Source: Torymus aiolomorphi (Eukaryota > Arthropoda > Insecta > Hymenoptera > Torymidae). From it: a stretch of 64,000 bases of DNA. The notes under the pieces were generated by a model. That model was not told the origin of the DNA. It saw only the letters and a program-made list of their open reading frames with translations, and did no database searches. The stretch is taken from assembly GCA_036365515.1 (NCBI GenBank), contig CM070877.1, positions 118,233,321 to 118,297,320 on the forward strand, in the 5' to 3' direction. The position numbers were made by a program, and so were the translations under genes. Of this stretch, positions 12,432-23,843 are shown piece by piece (the first letter of the stretch is position 1; each line of letters begins with the position of its first letter).

Positions 12432-13790
12432 TCCAGATTAATTACAGGTATGTAATTCTATAAAGGTAGACGTAGCTACCTGTACATAGACTGGAGGAAA
12501 CATTAAAAATAACTTACATAACTAACTTACTTACTAAGATTTCACCAAAATATATTACTCTTATATTAAAAAACAAACAGTATTAACATTCAATATTTCA
12601 CTTAGAATTGCTACTATGCTTAATCAGTTTAAAATATAGAGTTTTTCAATCTATTTTTTTAATTTTTAGACTTATTTTTCTTGCTGACAAATAGTGTCTT
12701 AAGTTCATTAGGCAGGGTATTGAAGGTTTTTAAAGCTACTAAGTAGCTATTCTTATTACTAATAGCCTTCTTTGTTTTAGGTAACTGAATACCCTTTTTT
12801 CTAATTTTAGATGTACTTGCTTTATATATTTCTGACAAATCTTCGTAGTGATAAAGTAGAGCCTCAAGCGTAAATAGTTGATTTACATTTAACGGGATAT
12901 TTGCTAGATATTTGTTTTTACTTATAAGTTTCAATATTCTTGTTTGTATTTTTTGTAAAAGAGTTAAATTGTTATTGTATGTTCCGCCCCAGGCAATTCC
13001 ATAATTTATTAAACTATGAAAGAAGGCGTAGTATATTGTCATTAGTGTTTTAGTATCCATGAACTTTTTGATTTTTGCAAAAATATATATTTTGTTTTAT
13101 TTATAATATATTCAATGTGCTTATCCCATTTCATGTTGTAATCAAATATCAACCATAGGTGTTTGTGGTTTGTTACTCTTTTGATTTTCTGTTTGTGTAT
13201 ATCTATATCGAGTTTTATTGGAACACTATCACTATAGTTACCCATAGTCATGTAAACAGTTTTATTTGTATTTAAGGATAGTTTGTTGATAGCTAACCAG
13301 TTTGCTATATGCTCTAAAGATTTGTTCATTTTTTCCCGAGCAGATGCCCACGTGTTGTCAGCAGCGATGACAACGGTGTCATCCGCATAGGACAGAATAG
13401 TGTCTCTTTGCATATCTAACAGTAGATCGTTAACATATAGTATAAAAAATAATGGTCCTAAAACCGTTCCTTGTGGCACTCCCGTGTCAATTTCATTTTC
13501 AATACTATTTTCGTCTGATATCCTAACTCTTTGTTTTCTATTAGTTAGATAGCTAGTTAGTAGTTCCAATGATTTGCCCCTTATCCTATGTCTTTCAAGT
13601 TTATCGATTAATAGCTTATGGTTAACAGTGTCAAAAGCCTTTGCAAGATCTATAAAAGTGACTATTAGTGGAAGGTTTTTTCTAATTTGTTATAAATGAT
13701 GTCCGAAATTCTGTTTAGTGAGTCTGTTGTTCCTCTACCTTTTACAAAACCTTATTTATTTCTTAGAATATATTTCTTAATATACTGTCG
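12399..13790 (-). mobile_element. Non-LTR (LINE) retrotransposon, 5'-truncated
   Basis: The minus strand carries the reverse-transcriptase C-terminal half followed by a short 3' untranslated region and a TAAA-type simple repeat tail at 12,399-12,432. A 3' microsatellite tail and loss of the 5' end are the usual signature of target-primed reverse transcription. Motif content (FIDLAKAFDTVNH, GVPQGTVLGPLFF, YADD) fits the Jockey/I/CR1-like group; the clade is not resolved. A second, more decayed relative lies at 51,340-52,100. Confidence 0.85.
12659..13790 (-). pseudogene. Reverse transcriptase of non-LTR retrotransposon, broken
   Basis: Reading from high to low coordinates: a GRGTTDSLN block and the motif A phrase VTFIDLAKAFDTVNH (about 13,740-13,600, partly in another frame), then an open frame 13,569-13,042 with SYLTNRKQRV, GVPQGTVLGPLFFILYVNDL and the catalytic SYADDTV, then a frame change near 13,050-13,070 into 13,060-12,659, holding the thumb-like YYAFFHSLINYGIAWGG and the C-terminal NTLPNELK. 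At least two frame breaks make it non-functional. The endonuclease domain and ORF1 are absent because of 5' truncation. Confidence 0.85.
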
Positions 13791-14537
13791 ATAAGAATTT
13801 GAGTTTCGTAACTACTGAATTTCGTATCAATAAATATCAATAAAACCTCCTCAGAAAAGTAATTTTATATATAAAATTAAATATTTGTATCAATCATTTA
13901 ATCAGTATAGTAGAATTTTAAAAGTTATTTTTTTTAACATTTTCGTAGATGCGTAAGCATGAAAAATCACAGTTAATTCAGTATAAACCCGGTAAAGTGA
14001 GAGGCACACCCTAAGCTCGGAAGGGGCATGTATACAGTGAGTCAGCTTCTTTTTTCGCCATTTTGCTTGATTATATTCGCGCCGGAGAAACACGAGTGCC
14101 ATTGAGATTTACGGCTCGCGACGCAAAAGTGACTCATTCGACGAATCGCCATAAAAGCAAAGACAGACAGGGACCATCTTTTGCGTTTATTTTTCCTTTT
14201 TCAAGGGCTGCCCTTCAACGATGAGACGTCCTTCAGCATCAAAAACTCAGTTATATCCGATCCCCCCCATCAGAGTTAATCGCAGAGTACGTCGCGGAGG
14301 GATCTGCATTATAATGTCTCAATTAATGCGATGCTGTACATATCTAATTTTCTCTCATAATTATCAAAAACACATTCTAATAAATTATTAAATTCAGTCT
14401 AGTAAGAAGTAGACATTTTGAAGCTAAATGCGAGATCAAAAAATAAATTTTATGTAATAGGCGTTCTATGTTAAATTAATAAAAGTCAACAGCAAGTCAT
14501 CTACCTTTGTTACATACTAATTATCTGATGAAATATC
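13791..14537. other. Intergenic DNA, no gene seen
   Basis: Mixed composition. The 66-codon minus frame at 13,902-14,102 has no recognisable motif. Confidence 0.4.
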
Positions 14538-14699
14538 GTCGCGCGGTACGAAGAAAAGCCAACGTAGAAGAGTCAGACGAAGAAAAGCCAGTTTCGCGCG
14601 AAAAAGCCAAAAATGTGCCCATTCTTTGGCTTTTTTCGCGCGAAACTGGCTTTTCTTCGCCTGGCTCTTCTAAGTTGCCTTTTCTTCGTACCGTGCGAC
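14538..14699. repeat. Long near-perfect hairpin (arms ~74 bp, loop ~13 bp)
   Basis: The left arm starts GTCGCGCGGTACGAAGAAAA and the right arm ends TTTTCTTCGTACCGTGCGAC. The arms pair over about 74 bp with only a few mismatches around a short AATGTGCCCATTC loop. Each arm also contains an internal GAAGAAAAGCCA repeat. It is much shorter-looped than the MITEs nearby and has no obvious target duplication. It could be a small fold-back element or a source of hairpin RNA; the sequence alone cannot decide. Confidence 0.8.
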
Positions 14700-15589
14700 T
14701 ATATTATGTATGTCAATATGTTTATAATCTTTTATTATTTAATAAACTAACTGATTTTCCAGGCGTCTTATTTCGCATTCTTTAAACTAGTTTGAGCATC
14801 AGAAAATACATTCAATGATTCGGAGTAAAAATGTTATGTTTAGCATAATCTTAAATATAATTAAACTCGATACCATGCATTGCAATCTACGTACACCCAG
14901 CCATTTTCAGAGGAAATTCAATTTTGATCAAGTAAACGTTTTTAGCATAAACTTATACAGGAACGTCATACTTGTTGCCTTTTGAAACAAAAATTCAAAA
15001 TGTTGCTTACGTAATTGACAACTATAATTTATTTTAATCATGTTTAGGTTTTTAATTGTTTTTTTTTCTGAAATCAGATTTAAATGAGTGTTTGTTACGA
15101 ACTTTTACTTTTTTGTAATATTATTTGTAAAATTATTAAACAATATTCTTCTGTAGTTGTTGTTTCGACGAGTTAGCGGCTTAGATTCTCAAAACTTTTA
15201 TTAATCTTCCGTAAATTTAAAAACAAATAAATAGCGTGAAATGAGATTTATTCTGCGAAAATATTTATTTTTAAAACTTCTATTAAATATTCAGATGCTT
15301 TTTTATGAAGGAATCAAATGGAGTGGTTTAATGGAACCGAATGAGAATGGATTTTTTGTACATAGGTAGAACAAGAAAATCTTTTACCAACTTTTCTAAA
15401 AAATTAAATATGCATAGTGTGCGGCATCTGGTAAGTATTTGAAAATAGTTTTCAAAACCACTGTGTTATTTTAGCAAATGAATGAAGAAAAAATTGAAAC
15501 CATAAATATCGCAAATTGGAACTCGATAAAAGCATGGTAAATAGCGGCAAATTGAAATTTTCCGCGTCTTCTTGGGTCGGCTGGTTAAT
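14700..15589. other. AT-rich intergenic DNA, no gene seen
   Basis: No coding signal; composition rises in GC only after about 15,540. Confidence 0.4.
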
Positions 15590-15800
15590 AAAAATAGTCG
15601 TAAAAAGTCGCCTCGCTGCCTCGACGACGACGTCGACGAAAGCCCGTAGCCATGGAAGCCGCATCGTTTCCTTCGAAAATCCCGAGGCATCAAACGCAAT
15701 TTCCAATTCTTATTAGAGCCAAATGAGAGGGACCCGCCCGGATCTTCGCTCATCGTCGACGCTGCCGCCGACGTTGAGAAAGGAGGGAGGGAGGGAGGGG

Positions 15801-15876
<76 letters not shown>

Positions 15877-18660
15877 GTGGGGAATGAGAGTGGGTGGGGA
15901 AAAAGAGCGCGTAGAGTCGAGGGAAAAAGCGGAGCCGCAAAAATGAAAGCAAAAAGACCAACACAGCGGGCGGTAAATCGCGTAGAATTACCACGGCACG
16001 TCCTGGCACTTCGATAAAATTCGTCAGTCCATGCACGCAGAGGAAGGAAAAGAGGCTTTCGCTTACCCCTCTTCCCTCTCCCAACCGCTCTCCCGTGTTC
16101 TTTTTCTCTTTCTCTCGCTTCCTATACTTTTCTTCGATTTTATACTTTTTTTTCCTTCATTTCTGTCTGCTTTTTTCACCTTTCTTTCTTTCTATCTTTC
16201 CTATATACGTATATTTCCGGTTTTACCGTACTTTTGTTATATATATATATATATAGTTTAGAGGAGCAAATTTCATCAGAAGAAATTTAAGTAAATTTAA
16301 ATAATTCACTTTACTACTAATAGTTTGGGAATGAAAATTTTGTTGTTTTTTTGAAAGTACGTTACTTTGCTATAATAAAATATTTATGCATTTTAATTTT
16401 TCAAAGTTAGTAACAAAAATTAATATAACAATGTAGCATTGTAAGAATTAATCAAGTTATGAGCAATTTAAGAAATCAATAATATTTGTTTTATAATGCC
16501 TCGATGACTTTCACTGTGCTGTAATACAATAATAATAAATAAAGGGTAGTAGATAAAAATTATAATCTTACTAAATTTGCAAGTCATCATCGCTGATATG
16601 CCAGCTATATACATACTCTATATTTTTATTACTTATTTGCTCTATATCATTCTAATAAAATTATGCATACCAAAGTTAATACTAAACAGCGTACGCGATA
16701 AATAAATAAACAAATAAATGTGATAAAATATTCAACGAGCTGAAGTTGATTTCAATCCACTCCAATTAATTTCTACATCTTCCCTTCGGCAGCGCTCATT
16801 GTCTTTATCTCTCTCCCCGCTATTTCATTACTTTCTCCTATGGGCGCGCCTGCGTAAAATTAATACAGAAATAAGCCCGAAGCCTCGGAATATACAACAA
16901 TGAAAGCATTCACCTCTCGTAGAAACAAACAGACCGCACTCGAGCTACTCGATACGCCAGTGCGGCTATTAACGTCGATAGATAATTCCCGAAGCCACGA
17001 CAGCGGGAGCAGCGACGGCGGTAGTTCTTCAATATTCTCCGCGGCGAGACTCGCGAAAAACCATGAGTTCGCGTTTGCGTAGCCGAAGAATGAAAGGGAT
17101 TAAAAAAGGAGAAATCCAAGCCCTGGTCGGAACATGAAAAGAGAAGTCAGCGGAGGAGCGAGAAAATCGAGCAGACCATAGTCTGTCTTCTCTTTATTCA
17201 TCCGCGCGACTATGCAGCCCCATATTTGAATGCCTGGCGCGAATAAAGCTCGATGGACGGCCATTAGGAACTTGCCGTGCTAAAGAAAGGGAGAGAGCGA
17301 GGTAGAGGAAGAAGAAGAGATGGCGAAGAAAGGTGGAGAAGAGGGAAAGGAAGGGAATGAGCGCGTATAATCCGGTAGTAAGACGAGGGCAGAAGAGCGG
17401 GGAAAAGAGAGCGAAGCGCGTCTCTCTTATAAGAAAAGGGGATACGGAAAAAAGGATGGCTAGACTGACTCTTTCTCGCTTCTACGCGGCTTCTTTCCTC
17501 GGGGGCGAAAAAGAAAGCGAGAAACAGAGGAGCGGGTGGCCGTAGGGGCCGTATAATGCTTAACAAGCCGACTTGAAAGGGCGTCTGCCATTTTGAGTCA
17601 ATACTTGAAAGTCTTTGCTCATTAAGAATATTTTACGTCCCAAGCCCGGGCTTCCGAAGGCGCGCGCTTGGAGAGAGAGAGAGCGACGCAGCCAAGCCAA
17701 CCCCAGCTTTTTTCCTCCCTCTCTCTCTCGCGCTCTTCTTCATCCGCCGCACCGGCAGAATCGGAGAGCTGCTATACCCGGGCTTGCCGAGAGGCGGGGG
17801 CGGCGGCCGCCTTCGGGAAGATGGGAGTTTTTCAAGCGCGCGCGCGACCCTCCATAGTGCTCGCGCACACACACACACACACACACATACATATACATAC
17901 ACAAAACACAAGCCGGTCTCGGCTCGACCCCATAGCTCTCGCTCCCCTTGCGTTTCTCTCTCCCTTTCCCTCTCTCTCTTTTCTATCCCGGGATGCTGTA
18001 CAGCTCGAAGCTCCGAGCGAGTCCACCCACCGTACAGTGCGGCGAGCCTCGCAAATTCCGTGCGTTTCCTCACTCGCCCGCGCGCAAAAAGGGGCCGAGC
18101 CCTGCTGTGGGCTTCCTTCTTTCCTTCTCTCTTTGAGTGCGCGCCTCACGTTCCCCCACCGAGTATTATGTGTGAGTGTGTGCATGTGTGTGTATATATA
18201 TACAGGCGCATAGCGTACTTTTATACTCCCTCGCGTAGTCAAATTTTTTCGGACCGTTTCGTGTCTGTGTGTGCGTATGTGTATGTCTGTGTGTGTCTGT
18301 GTGCTTGCAACCGTATGCGCACAGGAAGACAGAAAAAGCCAACAGGGTGGAAAACTGGGAGGCTTCCCTCCTCGATTCGCGCTCGTAATCACTGTCCCAT
18401 TTCGCCTTGACTTTTTTCTCCGTCGTCCTCGGCTGTGCGCGCATCCTTCCTAATTCCTACTCAATTCCTTGGCTCTTAGCATTTCAATTTATACGCGCCG
18501 AGCGATTCGTCCACGTCGTCGTTGCCGCCGCCGTTACTTACTGACGCTCGAGTCACCGACTTCTTCACTCAGTCGTTTGCCTCAACGAGAAGAGAGAAGT
18601 GGCAGAAAGATTGACAAGGAAAGAGACGAAAATAGAAAGTGAAAATGTCGAGGCAGATGT
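15590..18660. other. CpG-rich, purine-rich tract with microsatellites; possible host regulatory region
   Basis: The tract contains a GA array (about 15,781-15,873), a TA run (16,237-16,254), CA/GT arrays (17,865-17,905, 18,171-18,200, 18,262-18,304) and CpG-rich DNA between. Many overlapping frames reflect low stop density. An ATG in good context occurs at 18,644 (GTGAAAATGTCGAGG) just before GAAGTAAAT, a weak 5' splice site, and TCAGTCG at about 18,569 resembles an arthropod initiator upstream of it. This could be the first exon of a host gene on the plus strand, but the Polinton follows within 650 bp and no second exon is visible. Confidence 0.35.
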
Positions 18661-19187
18661 ATATTTTGAAGTAAATTGCTGTCTTCTGTTACCATCTCTG
18701 CACAATTATATAAGAATTTAGTTGAAAGTCCTTATTGTCGCTGACAATCAACTTTTTATAAAGGGATATAATATAAATTGTAAATAATTTTCGTCAATAA
18801 ATAGAGTAAATAAATATTATATATTCGTCAGGTCAAAGGAATAAGGTTCCATTTGGGCAACGTGCTACAAAAGGTTCCACATTTCAGACGTACTTTTTTT
18901 TCAAAATTTAAGTTAGTAACTATACAGAATCTTGAAATAGTACATTACGCTACCATGCGGGAAAGCAGATTTTCGTCTCGTGTGATGTTTACACTCGAAC
19001 GAAGCGAAGGTATATTTATGACGTGAAATTTATAGATTTTTTATTTTTTCTGTGCGAGAAATTTAGTTATACAAAATTAAAACGCCAGATAAATATAGTA
19101 AATTGTCTTAGAAAATGTTTTATCACTTTTCTTATGCTCTATACATTATTTGAACATAAAAAACTAAATTCAAGATACCACGAGCAT
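18661..19187. other. AT-rich DNA between CpG tract and interrupted hAT gene
   Basis: No gene is seen. It probably contains the 3' flank of the hAT-like gene whose stop codon lies at 19,188-19,190. Confidence 0.4.
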
Positions 19188-19280
19188 CTATAGAATATTT
19201 TTAACCTTTAAGTAACTTTTGATATTAAAATCATTCGATCTTAAATATATTACTACATCTTTCAGAGATGTGATAGCAGT
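19188..19280 (-). pseudogene. 3' end of hAT-like transposase, severed by the Polinton
   Basis: Directly outside the Polinton, the minus strand continues the reading frame broken at 36,301. When the element and one AGCAGT copy are disregarded, the frame stays open for 28 more codons and ends at TAG (19,190-19,188). This is the expected structure if the element landed within the last coding exon near the C terminus of the protein. The hAT assignment comes from the parts at 36.3-37.9 kb. Confidence 0.65.
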
Positions 19281-19390
19281 AGTAGTAGGGGCAGCGCGGC
19301 TACCGCGCCAGAGCGGCTCCCGCGCCACTTACCCACCGAGCACTACTTACCGTCCGTCGGTAAGGTAGGGTGCAAAGTCACCATGCGAGA

Positions 19391-19918
19391 GGCCCGGTAG
19401 AGGGCGCATTGAACATTTACTCCATCGATAAAATGTGTACGTATGTCATGTTGCAGGGGGCATGGGGCCCTCATGTGATGTTATGTTGTAAGTGAATATA
19501 GAATATTTTTATAATATTCATATAGTGTTTAAATTTGTTAATTATAAGTAGTCTTATATTCCGCGCCAGCCCGGTTGTAGAGGGCGCATTGAACATTTAC
19601 TCCATCGATAAAATGCATACGTATGTCATGTTGCAGGGGGCATGGGGCCCTCATGTGATGTTATGTTGTAAGTGAATATAGAATATTTTTATAATATTCA
19701 TATAGTGTTTAAATTTGTTAATTATAAGTAGTCTTATATTCCGCGCCAGCCCGGTTGTAGAGGGCGCATTGAACATTTACTCCATCGATAAAATGCATAC
19801 GTATGTCATGTTGCCGGGGGCATGGGGCCCTCATATGATGTTATGTTGTAAGTGAATATAGAATATTTTTATAATATTCATATAGTGTTATTTGTTAATT
19901 ATAAGTAGTCTTATATTT
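19391..19918. repeat. Subterminal 180-bp tandem repeats, three copies
   Basis: Units start at about 19,391, 19,571 and 19,751 (AGAGGGCGCATTGAACATTT, TGTCATGTTGC, GGGGCCCTCAT) and are nearly identical. The right arm has only two (35,832-36,173). Each contains ATCGAT and a short palindrome GGGCATGGGGCCC-type core. Confidence 0.85.
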
Positions 19919-20440
19919 TATAAGTATATTTTATCTTAGTATATTCAATCAGTATATTTTATATTGTATAAGATTCTACAAAGATATTTTATAAGTTCAT
20001 AGAAATTTTAAAAAGTTAATGATGAGCAATTCAATGAAATTTATATTAACAATATTAAATGACTATTTTTAAATTCAAAAGAAACTTTAAAATATTTAAA
20101 CAAGTTAGTTTTTAAGGAAAATTTTCTATTATAAGAATAAATATTTCATAGAGGGCATTGGGATGTGGAAACGTTAAGGGAAAATAAAAAAGATATGTAA
20201 GATTATTTCATATTTATTAAAAAAGCTTTTTCATATTTATTTAAAAAAGCTTAAAAGTAATACATAGTAGAATACATCTTAATCTACGAGTATAAAAAGT
20301 TTCAAATTAATCTTTCAATCTTACTATAAAAATATATTTAGAAACTAGTGAACATCTTAATTAAAAAGTATTACAATTTAGCAAATAACTTTGAAAATTT
20401 AAAATTAAAGTTAAAGAGAAAATTATCTAAAAACTTATAA

Positions 20441-20731
20441 TTATATAAATTCTAGAAGGCATCCACCTAAAGATTTGACGAAGACTTCTCTATTAACTAA
20501 TTCTGACTCTATGTTGAGAAGCGCCTCTGGCTTCTCCAGTAATAAAGAATTAACTTTACTTGGAAGGAAAATGTCAAAACTACTGTCTAATTCAAGAACA
20601 ATTTTTAAGCCGTATTTAGTGGATACCTTTTTTAATGAGGTTATCTTATACTGTTTATTTAGCTCCAAGTCCCGTAGTCGTTTTGTGGGCAGGTATGATG
20701 GACTTCTCGCTGCTTCATTTATGAGGTCCAT
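20441..20731 (-). CDS. 96-aa small protein, possible OB-fold (left-arm copy)
   Basis: The protein is identical to that encoded at 35,013-35,303. It has a beta-rich core (YKITSLKKVSTKYGLKIVLEL, then FDIFLPSKV) whose alternating hydrophobics resemble an OB-fold, as in single-strand DNA-binding proteins; I infer this from pattern only. The ATG lies two bases after a strong 3' splice site (TTTTTTCAG) and 60 bp after the 176-aa stop, and GTAAGT follows that stop, so a 56-bp intron probably separates the two frames and this ORF may be expressed from a spliced leader. A role in element DNA replication would suit its company, but this is not shown. Confidence 0.65.
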   Translation of the reverse strand: MDLINEAARSPSYLPTKRLRDLELNKQYKITSLKKVSTKYGLKIVLELDSSFDIFLPSKVNSLLLEKPEALLNIESELVNREVFVKSLGGCLLEFI

Positions 20732-20791
20732 GACTGAAAAAAGAAATGATAAATTATTATTTATATTTTTTTTATAGAATTACTTACTTAT

Positions 20792-21322
20792 TTATTCTGA
20801 CGTATCAGAACTTTCAGGGGTTGAATATTGCTCTCTCAAGTCTTCCACCCAGCGGTATAAAGCGCAAACTATTTCAACTGAACAATTCTGTTTCCACCCG
20901 GGACAATGATTAATGCAGGCTAGCGGTCGTATAAATCCAGGAGTTCTTATAGATGGACAACCCAAATCCTCCAAGTTTCTTATATTATCGAAATAGGGTT
21001 GCAGCCAGTGTTTTTTGTGTTCACCTTTGACCCAAATTGTTAATAACGACCCCTGCGCTTTTTCTTTCAATTTGTCGAAAGCCGTTGACAGGTATGAATA
21101 CGGCACCTCTCCGTGTTCCCAATGAATTCCGTGCAGATTGGATTGTAAATATCTATTTAAAATTTTTACATTCTGGTCTAAATCACTCCAATCACAGGGT
21201 GGTTGAAATGTCGCAACGTACGGCACCGGATTTAACGCATTAGGATCTATATAAGCAATTTCTTTAAATATAAAATTGCCGTTGTTATCTTTAAAACCTT
21301 GTGTATCTACAATTAGTTCCAT
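20792..21322 (-). CDS. 176-aa exonuclease-like transposon protein (left-arm copy)
   Basis: The sequence begins MELIVDTQGF and KEIAYID, with acidic residues on putative beta-strands as in RNase H-fold exonucleases, then HGIHWEHGEVPY, KGEHKKHWLQPY, a conserved-looking NLEDLGCPSI and a Cys/His tail (CINHCPGW, C, CALYRWVEDL). I recall similar proteins from mobile elements in insect and cnidarian genomes, but the exonuclease idea is inference and metal-binding residues are not proven. It starts at the first ATG, just inside the 233-bp array, and is identical to 34,422-34,952. It heads a two-gene cassette with the 96-aa ORF, transcribed outward toward the element tip. Confidence 0.65.
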   Translation of the reverse strand: MELIVDTQGFKDNNGNFIFKEIAYIDPNALNPVPYVATFQPPCDWSDLDQNVKILNRYLQSNLHGIHWEHGEVPYSYLSTAFDKLKEKAQGSLLTIWVKGEHKKHWLQPYFDNIRNLEDLGCPSIRTPGFIRPLACINHCPGWKQNCSVEIVCALYRWVEDLREQYSTPESSDTSE

Positions 21323-21419
21323 GATAAGTTATATACTGGAAATGTAGATAACATTATTTGAATATTATTCAAGAAAAAAAAGTAGAGTTAATATAATAGT
21401 GTTAAAAGTTAGAGTGAAA

Positions 21420-23843
21420 GATGTGATAATAACTTATTAATTCATAATACATGCAATGTAAAAATTAAAGTCCCTACGAAGAGATTGAAAAGTTAAAGTA
21501 CAATAGCTGAGAAAATCTTAGAAAAAAAAATATGAACTCATTATATGTGAAAAAGTTAAAGTAAGAGATGTGAAAATAAATTATAAATTCATGATACGTG
21601 CTATGTAAAAAATTAAAGTCCCTAAGAAGAGACTGAAAAGTTAAAGTTCAACAGCTGAGAATATCTTAGAAAAAAATATATGAATTCATTAAAGTAAGAA
21701 ATTTTAAAGTAACTTATAAATTCATGATACGTGCTGTGAAAAAATTAAAGTCCCTACAAAGAGACTGAAAAGTTAAAGTTTAATAGCTGAGAATGTCTTA
21801 GAAAAAATTAATAAATTATAAATTCATGATACGTGCTATGTAAAAAATTAAAGTCCCTAAGAAGAGACTGAAAAGTTAAAGTTCAACAGCTGAGAATATC
21901 TTAAAAAAAAATATGAATTCATTAAAGTAAGAAATTTTAAAGTAACTTATAAATTCATGATACGTGCTGTGAAAAAATTAAAGTCCCTACAAAGAGACTG
22001 AAAAGTTAAAGTTTAATAGCTGAGAATGTCTTAGAAAAAATTAATAATTTATAAATTCACGATACGTGCTATGCAAAAAATTAAAGTCCCTAAGAAGAGA
22101 CTGAAAAGTTAAAGTTCAACAGCTGAGAATATCTTAGAAAAAAATATGAATTCATTAAAGTAAGAAATTTTAAAGTAACTTATAAATTCATGATACGTGC
22201 TGTGAAAAAATTAAAGTCCCTACAAAGAGACTGAAAAGTTAAAGTTTAATAGCTGAGAATGTCTTAGAAAAAATTAATAATTTATAAATTCACGATACGT
22301 GCTATGCAAAAAATTAAAGTTCCTAAGAAGAGACTGAAAAGTTAAAGTTCAACAGCTGAGAATATCTTAGAAAAAAATATGAATTCATTAAAGTAAGAAA
22401 TTTTAAAGTAACTTATAAATTCATGATACGTGTTATGAAAAAAATTAAAGTCCCTACAGAGAGACTGAAAAGTTAAAGTTCAATAGCTGAGAATGTCTTA
22501 GAAAAATGAATAAATTATAAATTCATGATACGTGCTATGTAAAAAATTAAAGTCCCTAAGAAGAGACTGAAAAGTTAAAGTTCAACAGCTGAGAATATCT
22601 TAGAAAAAAATATGAATTCATTAAAGTAAGAAATTTTAAAGTAACTTATAAATTCATGATACGTGCTGTGAAAAAATTAAAGTCCCTACAAAGAGACTGA
22701 AAAGTTAAAGTTTAATAGCTGAGAATGTCTTAGAAAAAATTAATAATTTATAAATTCACGATACGTGCTATGCAAAAAATTAAAGTCCCTAAGAAGAGAC
22801 TGAAAAGTTAAAGTTCAACAGCTGAGAATATCTTAGAAAAAAATATGAATTCATTAAAGTAAGAAATTTTAAAGTAACTTATAAATTCATGATACGTGCT
22901 GTGAAAAAATTAAAGTCCCTACAAAGAGACTGAAAAGTTAAAGTTTAATAGCTGAGAATGTCTTAGAAAAAATTAATAATTTATAAATTCACGATACGTG
23001 CTATGCAAAAAATTAAAGTTCCTAAGAAGAGACTGAAAAGTTAAAGTTCAACAGGTGAGAATATCTTAGAAAAAAATATGAATTCATTAAAGTAAGAAAT
23101 TTTAAAGTAACTTATAAATTCATGATACGTGTTATGAAAAAAATTAAAGTCCCTACAGAGAGACTGAAAAGTTAAAGTTCAATAGCTGAGAATGTCTTAG
23201 AAAAATGAATAACTTATAAATTCGTGATACGTGCTATGTAAAAAATTAAAGTCCCTACGAGGAGACGGAAAAGTTAAAGTACAACAGCTGAGAATATCTC
23301 AGAAAAAATATGAATTCATTAAAGAAAGTGATTTTAAAGTAACTTATAAATTCATGATACGTGCTGTGAAAAAATTAAAGTCCCTACAAAGAGACTGAAA
23401 AGTTAAAGTTTAATAGCTGAGAATGTCTTAGAAAAAATTAATAATTTATAAATTCACGATACGTGCTATGCAAAAAATTAAAGTCCCTAAGAAGAGACTG
23501 AAAAGTTAAAGTTCAACAGCTGAGAATATCTTAGAAAAAAATATGAATTCATTAAAGTAAGAAATTTTAAAGTAACTTATAAATTCATGATACGTGTTAT
23601 GAAAAAAATTAAAGTCCCTACAAAGAGACTGAAAAGTTAAAGTTCAACAGCTGAGAATATCTTAGAAAAAAATATGAATTCATTAAAGTAAGAAATTTTA
23701 AAGTAACTTATAAATTCATGATACGTGTTATGAAAAAAATTAAAGTCCCTACAGAGAGACTGAAAAGTTAAAGTTCAATAGCTGAGAATGTCTTAGAAAA
23801 ATGAATAACTTATAAATTCGTGATACGTGCTATGTAAAAAATT
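21420..23843. repeat. 233-bp tandem array, left arm
   Basis: Successive TAAGAAGAGAC landmarks lie at 22,091, 22,324, 22,557 and 22,790, giving a 233-bp period. Each period contains two diverged half-units, both holding AAAGTCCCTA, GACTGAAAAGTTAAAGTT, AGCTGAGAAT and GATACGTGCT. The array faces the integrase at its inner end. It is AT-rich and non-coding. Confidence 0.9.

Larger units (their letters stand above)
19281..23843. repeat. Left long terminal inverted repeat of Polinton
   Basis: Order from the tip: GC-rich terminus, three 180-bp subterminal repeats, the 96-aa and 176-aa genes (minus strand), then the 233-bp array, which ends abruptly against integrase codons at about 23,843. The right arm repeats this order inverted. 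The encoded proteins are identical in both arms, implying recent copying or continual homogenisation. Confidence 0.88.

Noticed and set aside
15713..16084. 123-codon minus frame with Ser-Leu repeats; similar frames at 45,329-45,786
   Set aside because: Produced by GA microsatellites; no domain and no codon bias.
17615..18453. Several overlapping 60-208 codon frames on both strands
   Set aside because: Stop-poor CpG-rich and CA/GT-repeat DNA; translations are repeat-derived (His-Thr, Val-Cys).
18569..18600. Downstream promoter element after the initiator
   Set aside because: The sequence at +28 to +32 only partly fits the consensus.
20475..20777. 100-codon plus frame (and its mirror at 34,967-35,269)
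   Set aside because: Antisense shadow of the 96-aa gene.
21420..23843. Possible CRISPR array
   Set aside because: Period of 233 bp, no unique spacers, and the same array occurs inverted in the other arm; this is a eukaryotic transposon repeat.
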